A stretch of DNA of 64,000 nucleotides from Parafrankia sp. EUN1f (GTDB taxonomy: Bacteria; Actinomycetota; Actinomycetes; Frankiales; Frankiaceae), in the NCBI RefSeq assembly GCF_000177675.1, contig NZ_ADGX01000033.1:1-64000 (forward strand). Reading direction: 5' to 3'. Position numbers and translations under genes: made by a program. The notes beneath the pieces are model-generated. The model saw nothing but the letters and a program-made list of their open reading frames with translations, searched no databases and was not told the DNA's origin. Every line of letters starts with the position of its first letter. The first letter of the stretch is position 1. Shown here piece by piece: positions 16,451-24,010 of the stretch.

Positions 16451-17359
16451 ATGTTCATCGTCGACTCGCAGATCCACGTCTGGCTCGAGGAGACCCCCGA
16501 CCGGCCGTGGGTGCCCGGGGCCCGCGAACGGATCCGTCTCAACGGGCACCGCGAAGAGGCGTTCAGCTACGAGGAGGCGCTCCGGCTGATGGACGACGCC
16601 GGGGTCAACCGCGCGCTCATCCTGCCGCCGTCGTGGGAGGGTGACCGCATCGACTACGCCCTCGAGGCGTGCGAGGCACACCCGGACCGTTTCGGGATCA
16701 TGGCGCGGATCCCGCAGAACAAGCCGACCGAGGGCGCGGCGATGATGCGCGACTTCGCGCAGAACCCGTACGTGAAGGGCACCCGGCTGACCTTCCACCG
16801 GCCGATCGACCGGAACTGGATGATCGACGGCACGAACGACTGGTACTGGCCGCTGGCCGAGGAGCTCGGCATCAAGACGATGGTGCACGCGCCGATCTGG
16901 AAGGCCGAGCTGGGCGCGATCGCGGCCCGCCACCCCGGCCTGCGCATCATCATCGACCACATGGGGATCATGGCCCGCTGCGTCGACGACGCCATCGGCT
17001 ACTGGGTCAAGGAGACCGCCGACCTGCACAAACACCCCAACATCTACGTCAAGGTCTCCGCCATCCCGGGCTACTCGACCCAGCCGTTCCCGAACCTCAA
17101 CCTCGCGAAGTACGTTCGCGAGATGGTCGACGCGATGGGTCCGCAGCGCTGCTTCTGGGGCACGGACCTGACCCGTCTCATGGGTCACGGCCTGACCTAC
17201 TCCGACACGATCGCGCAGTTCACCGAGCACTTCGGCTTCACCACCGAGGAACTCGAGTGGATCATGGGCCGCGGGATCTGCGAGTGCCTCGAGTGGCCGA
17301 TCGAGGACGCCCAGCTCACGGTCGGCTCAGGTGCCGGCGGCGCGGAGGCGGCGTCGTGA
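16451..17359 (+). CDS. amidohydrolase-family (Amidohydro_2) TIM-barrel protein
   Basis: Metal-dependent hydrolase or decarboxylase-like protein of 302 residues. The N-terminus is FIVDSQIHVWLEETPDRPW, where the usual metal-binding HxH is reduced to a single His. Later come KTMVHAPIWKAELGAI, IIIDHMGI and CFWGTDLTRL, the positions of the barrel's remaining metal or acid-base residues. Relatives include 2-pyrone-4,6-dicarboxylate lactonase and ACMS/gamma-resorcylate decarboxylases, which suit an aromatic pathway, but the exact reaction cannot be assigned. ATG 16451 begins the first barrel strand. The stop overlaps the next GTG (GTGA). Confidence 0.85.
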   Translation: MFIVDSQIHVWLEETPDRPWVPGARERIRLNGHREEAFSYEEALRLMDDAGVNRALILPPSWEGDRIDYALEACEAHPDRFGIMARIPQNKPTEGAAMMRDFAQNPYVKGTRLTFHRPIDRNWMIDGTNDWYWPLAEELGIKTMVHAPIWKAELGAIAARHPGLRIIIDHMGIMARCVDDAIGYWVKETADLHKHPNIYVKVSAIPGYSTQPFPNLNLAKYVREMVDAMGPQRCFWGTDLTRLMGHGLTYSDTIAQFTEHFGFTTEELEWIMGRGICECLEWPIEDAQLTVGSGAGGAEAAS

Positions 17360-19044
17360 CGGACCTGACGGACGAGAAGGACCAGAAGGACGGCGGGGAG
17401 GCGATCCTCGAGGCCTGCCGGAATCTGGGGGTGGATGTCATCTTCTCCTCGCCGGGCTCCGAGTGGGCGCCGGTGTGGGAGGCGCTCGCCCGGCAGGAGA
17501 AGAACGGCACGCCTGGGCCGCGCTACCTCGATCTGCTGCACGAGACCCTCGCCGTGGCGATGGCGACGGGGTACGGGCTGGTTACCGGCCGACCTCAGAT
17601 GGTCCTGCTGCACGCGGTTCCCGGTCTCTTACAGGGTGCCTGCGGCATCCACGGCGCGCTGCTGGCCAATGTCGGAATGGTCGTCTGCTCCTCCGAGTCG
17701 ATCACCTATGGCGAGACCGAGACCGATCCCGGCTCGCAGTGGTACCGCAACCTGTCCATCGTCGGCGGCACGCAGGCGGTCGCCGCGCCCTTCGTCAAGT
17801 GGTCCACCCAGGTCGGCAGCGTGTCCACGCTGTACGGCTCCGTGGTCCGGGCCGCCGAGATCGCGCGCCGGGGGCCGGCCGGTCCGGTGTACCTCAACGT
17901 CCCGGTCGAGGTCCTGCTCGAACCATGGAAGCCTGCAGCGACGGCCATCCGGCCCGTGGCCCTGCCTGGCAGCCGGGTCAGCACCGAGCGCGATCTGGCC
18001 GAGGCCGCCCGCCGGCTCGTCGCCGCCGAGCACCCGGTCATCGTCACCGAGTCGGCCGGCCGGCATCCCGACGGCTTCGCCGCGCTGGTCGACCTCGCCG
18101 AGCTGCTCTCGATCCCCGTGATCGAGCCGCAGTCAGCGGTGTGCGCCAACTTCCCGCGCACCAGTGAGCTGCACCGCGGCGGCGACGGCGGCGCGCTGTT
18201 CGCCGAGGCCGACCTGATCGTCCTGGTCTGCTGCCGTGCGCCCTGGTACCCGCCCAGCAACCGCCCCGCGGACGCCGAGGTACTCGTCGTCGACGACGTC
18301 CCGCACCGTCCGTACAGCGACTACCAGGTGCTCGTCGCGGATCAGTACCTGGAGGGCGATGTCGGGCCGACGCTGCGAGCGTTGGTCTCGGGCGTCAAGG
18401 AGCTCGGTGTCGACGACGAGCGGGTTGCCGCCCGGCGCGCGGTACTCGCCGCTCCCCGACCGGCACGGGCCGCGGCCGGCGACGGTCTCGACGCCGCGGC
18501 CGTGGTCAGGGAACTGCGCGACCTGATCGACCCGCGAGCGGCCGTCGTCGACGAGACGATCACGCACAGCAGGGCCATCGCGCAGCATCTGCGGGCCGAG
18601 GAGCCGGGCCGGTACTCCTACGTCCAGGGCGGCCTCGGCCAGGGGCTTGGCGTGGCGCTCGGAGTCAAGCTCGCCGATCCGGATCGTGAGGTCGTCCTCA
18701 CGATCGGCGACGGCTCGTTCCTCTACAACCCGATCGTGCAGTCCCTCGCGGCGTCGCGCGCTCTCGGCCTCCCGCTGCTGGTGGTGGTCTTCAACAACCG
18801 GCAGTACCGGTCGATGAAGCTCAACCACCTGCGGTTCTACCCGCAGGGCACAGCGGTCACCGAGGGCGACTTCCGCGGTGTGGACCTCACCGACCAGCCC
18901 GATCTGGCCTCCCTGGTCACACCGTTCGAGATGGCCGGGCACACCGTCACCAACCCCGACGATCTACGCCCCGTCCTCGAGGCGGCGCTGGCGAGCGTCC
19001 GGGCCGGCGTCACCGCGCTGGTCGACGTGCATCTCCCGCTGTAG
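17356..19044 (+). CDS. thiamine-diphosphate-dependent enzyme (acetolactate synthase/benzoylformate decarboxylase-like)
   Basis: ThDP enzyme of 562 residues with the usual three domains. The N-terminal PYR domain has IFSSPGSEWAPVWEAL and the activating glutamate in LLHETLAVAMATGYG. A central domain follows (about 190-340). The C-terminal PP domain carries YVQGGLGQGLGVALGVKLA and the ThDP/Mg motif beginning IGDGSFLYNP and ending VVFNN. Family members decarboxylate or carboligate 2-oxo acids. Adjacent dehydrogenases would consume an aldehyde product or supply a 2-oxo acid. GTG 17356 overlaps the amidohydrolase stop and follows a GGAGG site by 6 nt. Confidence 0.9.
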   Translation: MTDLTDEKDQKDGGEAILEACRNLGVDVIFSSPGSEWAPVWEALARQEKNGTPGPRYLDLLHETLAVAMATGYGLVTGRPQMVLLHAVPGLLQGACGIHGALLANVGMVVCSSESITYGETETDPGSQWYRNLSIVGGTQAVAAPFVKWSTQVGSVSTLYGSVVRAAEIARRGPAGPVYLNVPVEVLLEPWKPAATAIRPVALPGSRVSTERDLAEAARRLVAAEHPVIVTESAGRHPDGFAALVDLAELLSIPVIEPQSAVCANFPRTSELHRGGDGGALFAEADLIVLVCCRAPWYPPSNRPADAEVLVVDDVPHRPYSDYQVLVADQYLEGDVGPTLRALVSGVKELGVDDERVAARRAVLAAPRPARAAAGDGLDAAAVVRELRDLIDPRAAVVDETITHSRAIAQHLRAEEPGRYSYVQGGLGQGLGVALGVKLADPDREVVLTIGDGSFLYNPIVQSLAASRALGLPLLVVVFNNRQYRSMKLNHLRFYPQGTAVTEGDFRGVDLTDQPDLASLVTPFEMAGHTVTNPDDLRPVLEAALASVRAGVTALVDVHLPL

Positions 19045-19214
19045 CCGCCCGCCGGCCGGGCGAAACCGGGCCACAGCCTCGGTCCCGGCCCGTTCGCTCC
19101 GTGTTCGTTCACTCGGCCTCGTCGCCGTCCGTCCGGCGCGCGTTCACCGGACGGACGGTGTTGCGAGCTTCGCTGTCATCGCCGCCATCGCTGCCTGAAC
19201 CATCGGAGGTTCCC

Positions 19215-20276
19215 ATGCCTGCCCCCCGCACCATCGTGCCGGACAAGGCGTTGCGCACACTCGTCAGTGACATCTTCGTCGCGGCCGGCACCAGCCGGGA
19301 GCACGCCGACACGATCGCGGACGTCCTGGTGTGGGCGAACCTGCGTGGTGTCGACTCGCACGGAGTCTCCCGCATCCCCCGCTACCTTGAGCTGTTCGAG
19401 AAAGGCGAGGCGAACCCGCGGCCCCAGATCGCGGTCGACGAGCTGCGGTCGGCCGTCGCGGTGATCGACGCGGACTCCGCCCCCGGCCCGGTGGCGCTGT
19501 CGATGGCCATGCACCAGGCCGTCAGCATGGCCCGGTCGAGCGGTATCGCCTGGGTCGCCGTCCGCGGAACCGTGCACACCGGCGCGATCGGCTACTACAC
19601 CGAATGCGCGGCCCAGTACGGGATGGCGGGCCTCGGCATCGTCGCCGGCGTGCCGAACATGGCCTACACCGGCAGCACCGGTGCCGGTGTGGCGACCAGC
19701 CCGCTGTCCGTCGCGGTGCCCGCGGGCCGCCATCCGATCGTCCTGCTCGACATGGCGACGGCGGTCATCGCGCTCGGCCGGATCGCCCAGCACAAGAGCA
19801 GCGGGCGGCCGCTGCCCGAGGGCGCCGCCCTGACGAAGGACGGCCGGCCCACCACCGACCCGGCCGAGGCCGCCGTGCCCCTGCCGATGGGCGGCGCGAA
19901 GGGCGCCGGGATGTCGCTTGTCTTCGAGCTGCTGACCAGCGGCCTCACAGCCAACCCGATCGTCAGCTCGTTCCACGGCGGTACCCCGGAGGGCCGGCGG
20001 CACCGGCAGAACGCAGCCCTGCTCGCCGTGGACATCTCGGCGTTCCTGCCCGTCGACCAGTTCCGGGGGATCGTCGACGAGACGGTCGACGCCATCAAGA
20101 GGCTGCCCGCGAGCGACCCGTCCGCGGAGATCCTCGTCCCCGGGGAGCGGGGCACCCGCACGTTCGCCGACCGGCTCACCGGCGGCATCCCCCTGCCCGT
20201 TCCGATGGTCACCAAGCTCTGCGACCAGGCCGCCGCGCTCGGTGTGGCAATCCCGGACGGTGTGCGCCCGGTCTGA
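19215..20276 (+). CDS. Ldh family (malate/L-lactate/ureidoglycolate-type) NAD(P) dehydrogenase
   Basis: Oxidoreductase of 353 residues of the Ldh_2 family, which is unrelated to classical lactate dehydrogenase and oxidises 2-hydroxy acids with NAD(P). Hallmarks are ANLRGVDSHGVSRIPRYLE near residue 45 with the catalytic His, VAVRGTVHTGAIGYYTECAA and LPMGGAKGAGMSLVFELLT. ATG 19215 has GGAGG 5 nt upstream; the open frame before it is not coding-like. It follows the ThDP gene by 170 nt and could interconvert the hydroxy acid and 2-oxo acid of the same pathway. Confidence 0.9.
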   Translation: MPAPRTIVPDKALRTLVSDIFVAAGTSREHADTIADVLVWANLRGVDSHGVSRIPRYLELFEKGEANPRPQIAVDELRSAVAVIDADSAPGPVALSMAMHQAVSMARSSGIAWVAVRGTVHTGAIGYYTECAAQYGMAGLGIVAGVPNMAYTGSTGAGVATSPLSVAVPAGRHPIVLLDMATAVIALGRIAQHKSSGRPLPEGAALTKDGRPTTDPAEAAVPLPMGGAKGAGMSLVFELLTSGLTANPIVSSFHGGTPEGRRHRQNAALLAVDISAFLPVDQFRGIVDETVDAIKRLPASDPSAEILVPGERGTRTFADRLTGGIPLPVPMVTKLCDQAAALGVAIPDGVRPV

Positions 20277-20298
20277 CCGCCCCCGCCCGGAAACACAT

Positions 20299-20332
20299 CG
20301 CCCTCCTGGTCGCCATGGCGTCCAGGAGGGCG
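20299..20332. terminator. bidirectional stem-loop between convergent genes
   Basis: CGCCCTCCTGG (20299-20309) and CCAGGAGGGCG (20322-20332) form an exact 11-bp stem with a 12-nt loop between the Ldh-type stop (20276) and the cupin stop (20349). Confidence 0.75.
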
Positions 20333-20348
20333 GGAACGGTGTGACGGC

Positions 20349-20756
20349 TCAGTCGTTGACCATCCTGTCGGCCTCCGACAGATGCTCGACGGTCTGGCCG
20401 GTCGCCATGAAGGTGCGTGTCACGAACGCCGAGTCGTAGACCCACAGAATCGTCATCGGGACATCCCCGATGTTGCGGAAGAGATGCGGAATTCCGGCCT
20501 CGACATAGGTGGTGTCGTAGGGTTCCAGCGTGGTCAGCTCACCGTCGATCTCAACTTCGGCGAGACCGCTCAGCAGCGTCACGTGCTCGACGCAGTTATG
20601 CGTGTGCAGCGGCGCTCCGGAGCCCACCGGGTAGGTGCTGATACCGGAGGTCAGCGTTATTTTCTCGATGGCGCTGGACCTGGTAATCAGCGGTATCGTG
20701 CGCACAGCGCCACCGCGATCGAGGCGCGTAACGTTCCGCGTCCTGATGATCGTCAT
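20349..20756 (-). CDS. cupin-domain protein
   Basis: Single-domain cupin of 135 residues. The first metal-binding motif is [25 protein letters not shown] near residue 49, and the second is [17 protein letters not shown] near 87. These keep His residues for a divalent metal. Small cupins serve as dioxygenases, isomerases or sugar-acid-binding proteins; no exact role can be assigned. It is divergent from the AhpD-like gene that leads the ABC importer operon and may share its control region. Confidence 0.85.
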   Translation of the reverse strand: MTIIRTRNVTRLDRGGAVRTIPLITRSSAIEKITLTSGISTYPVGSGAPLHTHNCVEHVTLLSGLAEVEIDGELTTLEPYDTTYVEAGIPHLFRNIGDVPMTILWVYDSAFVTRTFMATGQTVEHLSEADRMVND

Positions 20757-20975
20757 CTCGAGTCCTCAGCTCTCTCTGTCAAGCCCCCGAACAGCCCGGG
20801 ATCGTCCAGGTTGAGGTTAGGTGGGTCGGTCACGGGCCACGATCGCCGATCCGGAACTCTAATGTTTCGGGGTCTTCACCAACAGGCATCGGACAGCTCT
20901 GGACACAACGTCGAACGTTCATCATCGTTACCCCAATCACAACTTTCGCCATGGTCGACATCGAGGAGGATGTTC

Positions 20976-21566
20976 GTGCGACTCAAGCCGCTGGAAACAC
21001 TGTCCCCCCGGCAGGCGGAGATCAGCGATCGAATCACCAGCCGGCGCGGCGGCACCCGCGGTCCTTTCCTGGTCTGGTTGCGCAGCCCCGATCTTTGCGA
21101 GCGGGTCGAGGCACTCGGCGCGTTCTGCCGGTTCGAGTCGGCGCTGCCGCTGAAGCTGCGGGAGCTCAGCCTGCTGATCGCCGCCCGTCATTTCGACGCG
21201 CAGTATTCCTGGAACGCGCACGTCGACAAGGCCGCGGACGCGGGCGTCGACCGCGCGGCGCTGGAGCGCCTCGCCCGCCGCGAGGACCCGGCCTTCACCG
21301 ACCCGGACGAGCAGCTGCTCTACCAGTTCGCGACCGAGGTCCTCACCGAGCACTTCGTCAGCGACGAGACCTTCGCCGCGGGCCTGGCCACGTTCGGCGA
21401 GCAGGGGCTCGTCGACCTGATCGGCAGCCTGGGCAACTTCTCGATGCTCGCGATGCTGCTCAACACCTTCCAGGTCGACCTTCAGAAGGACCGCACCAGC
21501 CCGTTCCCGGACATCTCCGGCTTCACGCGGGTCGCCCAGGTGTCGAACGGGGCGCCGTCCGCATGA
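20976..21566 (+). CDS. carboxymuconolactone decarboxylase/AhpD-like protein
   Basis: All-helical protein of 196 residues of the CMD superfamily. The core is LPLKLRELSLLIAARHFDAQYSWNAHVDKAADAGVD followed by DEQLLYQFATEVL and GEQGLVDLIGSLGNFSMLAMLLNTF. It lacks the CxxC peroxidase pair of AhpD and keeps the His of the decarboxylase-type core, so a lactone decarboxylase or lyase role is plausible but unproven. GTG 20976 is preferred because GAGGAGG (20963-20969) is 6 nt upstream; the in-frame ATG 20970 touches that site. The stop overlaps the permease ATG. Confidence 0.85.
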   Translation: MRLKPLETLSPRQAEISDRITSRRGGTRGPFLVWLRSPDLCERVEALGAFCRFESALPLKLRELSLLIAARHFDAQYSWNAHVDKAADAGVDRAALERLARREDPAFTDPDEQLLYQFATEVLTEHFVSDETFAAGLATFGEQGLVDLIGSLGNFSMLAMLLNTFQVDLQKDRTSPFPDISGFTRVAQVSNGAPSA

Positions 21567-22705
21567 GCATGGCGTCGTCCCTTCCGGGCATCCGGTCACC
21601 CCGGCGGTCCGCGTCGTCCACCGACCGGCAGGGCACGGCTGTGCTCAGCCCGGACGAGGAGGCCGCGGACGGTCACGGGCATGCGGACGGCCGCAGGCAC
21701 GGGCACGGCGAAGGCCACGGCGCGGGACACGGGCGCGGGAGGCGGCCTGGCGGGGGCGCGGGCCTCGGCCACTACGGCGCCCGCTTCGCGGTGCTGGGTG
21801 TCTGGCTCATCATGGCGGTCGTCTACGGGATCGCGGTGCCGGAGACCTTCCTGACCTCCGGCACCGCCAAGACGATCTTCGGAAGCCAGCAGGCCCTCGT
21901 CTTCCTCACCGCCGCGCTGCTGTGCACCATCTGCGTGGGCGAGTTCGTCGACCTCTCGGTCGCCGCCGTCTTCGGCCTGTCCGCGATCCTGGTCCCGGTC
22001 CTGAACGTCGACCACGGATGGAACGTGTGGCTCGCGAGCCTGGCGGCGATCGCCATCGCGACGCTGTGCGGCGCCATCAACGGCGCCCTGGTCGTCCGGC
22101 TCGGCGTGAACACCATCGTCGTGACGCTGGGGATGGGAACGCTCCTGCTCGGCATCGCGCTGTGGATCAGCAACATGACGCCGATCAGCGGGCTGAGCAC
22201 GGATTTCTCGAAGATCGCCCTGTTCGACGTGCTGGGGCTGCCCGTGAGCTTCTACGAGGGCGTAGGACTCATGCTGGTCTTCGCCTACGTGCTGATGCTG
22301 ACGCCGCTGGGCCGCAACATGCGGTTCGTCGGCGCCAACCGCGAGGTGAGCCGGCTCGCCGGCATCCGGGTCAACCGCGTGCGGTTCGGCGCCTTCACGA
22401 CGGCCGGCGCGATCAACGGTGTCGGCGGTGTCCTGGCCGCGGCGGCGACCGGCGGGTTCGATCCGACGGTCGCCAACAGCTATCTTCTGCCGACCTTCGC
22501 GGCCACGTTCCTCGGAACCGCGATCCTGCAGCCGGGTCGGTTCAACCCGCTCGGCACACTCATCGCCGTCTACTTCCTCGCCACCGGCATCCTGGGCCTC
22601 CAACTGCTCGGCGTGGCCGCCTGGATCTCGAACGTCTTCTACGGCGGGGTCCTCATCGTCGCCGTGACGATCTCGACGCTGTTGCATGCCCGATCCGGGA
22701 GCTGA
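21563..22705 (+). CDS. sugar-type ABC transporter permease with a His-rich N-terminal extension
   Basis: Membrane permease of 380 residues of the RbsC/BPD_transp_2 family. The region from about 70 onward has about eight to ten hydrophobic helices and the family block LGRNMRFVGANREVSRLAGIRVNRVRFGAFTTAGAINGVGGVLAA. The first 70 residues are cytoplasmic-like and carry about nine His residues interspersed with Gly (HGHADGRRHGHGEGHGAGH), absent from typical RbsC. It could bind metal. ATG 21563 overlaps the AhpD-like stop; the SBP and ATPase genes follow, giving a complete importer. Substrate unknown; sugar-type systems in catabolic clusters may carry non-sugar ligands. Confidence 0.92.
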   Translation: MSMASSLPGIRSPRRSASSTDRQGTAVLSPDEEAADGHGHADGRRHGHGEGHGAGHGRGRRPGGGAGLGHYGARFAVLGVWLIMAVVYGIAVPETFLTSGTAKTIFGSQQALVFLTAALLCTICVGEFVDLSVAAVFGLSAILVPVLNVDHGWNVWLASLAAIAIATLCGAINGALVVRLGVNTIVVTLGMGTLLLGIALWISNMTPISGLSTDFSKIALFDVLGLPVSFYEGVGLMLVFAYVLMLTPLGRNMRFVGANREVSRLAGIRVNRVRFGAFTTAGAINGVGGVLAAAATGGFDPTVANSYLLPTFAATFLGTAILQPGRFNPLGTLIAVYFLATGILGLQLLGVAAWISNVFYGGVLIVAVTISTLLHARSGS

Positions 22706-22811
22706 CCGACGCTCCTGGGGTCTGTGACCCAGTCCCGGTTCCGCGACCCCTACTTCCCGCTCAGTCAGTCCCGTAGCCGCGGCCGCGGGAGTCTCCGCCT
22801 GGAGGATGAAA

Positions 22812-24008
22812 GTGATCACTACCGCACGTGCGCCGCGATCGGCCACCCGGTTTCGCCGGCAGCGATGGGCCATGCTGGTCGCCGCCTTAACCGCGGCGGG
22901 CTTACTGGCCGGCTGTGGCTCGGACTCCACCGACAGCGACGGCGCGTCCACGGCCGGCGGTGGGGCCAGCACGGCCGCCGGTGACCTGGCCGCCAAGGTG
23001 ACGGAGCTGAGCAACCCGCGGAAGACCCTGCCGATCCCGACCGACGAGGTCGAGGGCATCGACAAGCTGCGCGGCAAGACGGTCTACTACATTCCGATCA
23101 CCCAGCAGGCCCCGGCGCTCACGGTCACGGCACGCGCGCTGACGTCCGCGCTGTCCTCGGCCGGCGTCGACGTCCACGTCTGCAACGGCAACTCCAACCC
23201 GTCGGACATCACCTCCTGTGTGAACCAGGCGACGGGCGCGGGCGCCGCCGCCATCATCACCGACGCGATCCCCTACGCTCTGGCCGGCAACGCTCTCGGC
23301 GCCGCCCAGAGCAAGGGCATTCCGGTACTGATCACGAACCAGATCCCCGACTCCGCCCACCCCGCCAGCGACAGGCTGGGCTACATCGAGGGCGCCGGCA
23401 AGGCCCAGCAGCGTGCCATCGCCGACTGGATCATCGTGGACTCGGGCGGAAAGGCCAACGTCGTCATCAACGGCAGCACGGACTCGCCGTCGACCCAGGC
23501 CTATGTCGCCGCCGCGCAGGAGGAGTACAAGGCGCACTGCCCGGACTGCGAGGTCAAGGTCAACAAGATCTCCTCGGCGAACTTCAGCCTGATCGCGTCC
23601 TCGACCAGCTCCGCGATTCTCACGACCCCGGGTGTCGGCTACGTGGTGTCCGAGTTCGAGCAGTACCTGCAGCCGACCCTGAACGGGGTCCAGCAGTCGG
23701 GCAAGGCGTCGTCCATCCGCGGCGCGGCGGGATCCGCTCAGATCACCGGCCTGCAGATGCTGGCCTCCGGGAAGTTCCTCCACGTCGACTCCGGCCAGGC
23801 CAACGTGTTCCAGGGCTGGGTCGACGCCGACGCGGCCATCCGGATGATGCTCGGTCTGCCGCTGCCCGAGTACGAGATCCCCATCCGGCTTTTCACCCGG
23901 GACAACGTCAAGGACATCACGGTCAGCAGTGAGGCGGAGGCCACCGGCGAGTGGTTCGGCCCGACGGACTTCCCGGCGAAGTTCCGCGCGCTGTGGGGAC
24001 TGGGTTGA
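22812..24008 (+). CDS. sugar-type ABC transporter substrate-binding lipoprotein
   Basis: Exported lipoprotein of 398 residues of the Peripla_BP_4 (ribose-binding-like) family. The signal peptide ends in AGLLAGCG, followed by a Ser/Thr/Ala/Gly linker. The two-lobe body includes LRGKTVYYIPITQQAP, VHVCNGNSNPSDITSCVNQATGAGAAAIITDAIP, and GWVDADAAIRMMLGLPLPEYEIPIRLFTRDNV. GTG 22812 is preferred since GGAGG (22801-22805) lies 6 nt upstream; the in-frame ATG 22806 touches that site. It sits between permease and ATPase genes and delivers the substrate of that importer. Confidence 0.92.
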   Translation: MITTARAPRSATRFRRQRWAMLVAALTAAGLLAGCGSDSTDSDGASTAGGGASTAAGDLAAKVTELSNPRKTLPIPTDEVEGIDKLRGKTVYYIPITQQAPALTVTARALTSALSSAGVDVHVCNGNSNPSDITSCVNQATGAGAAAIITDAIPYALAGNALGAAQSKGIPVLITNQIPDSAHPASDRLGYIEGAGKAQQRAIADWIIVDSGGKANVVINGSTDSPSTQAYVAAAQEEYKAHCPDCEVKVNKISSANFSLIASSTSSAILTTPGVGYVVSEFEQYLQPTLNGVQQSGKASSIRGAAGSAQITGLQMLASGKFLHVDSGQANVFQGWVDADAAIRMMLGLPLPEYEIPIRLFTRDNVKDITVSSEAEATGEWFGPTDFPAKFRALWGLG

Positions 24009-24010
24009 CC

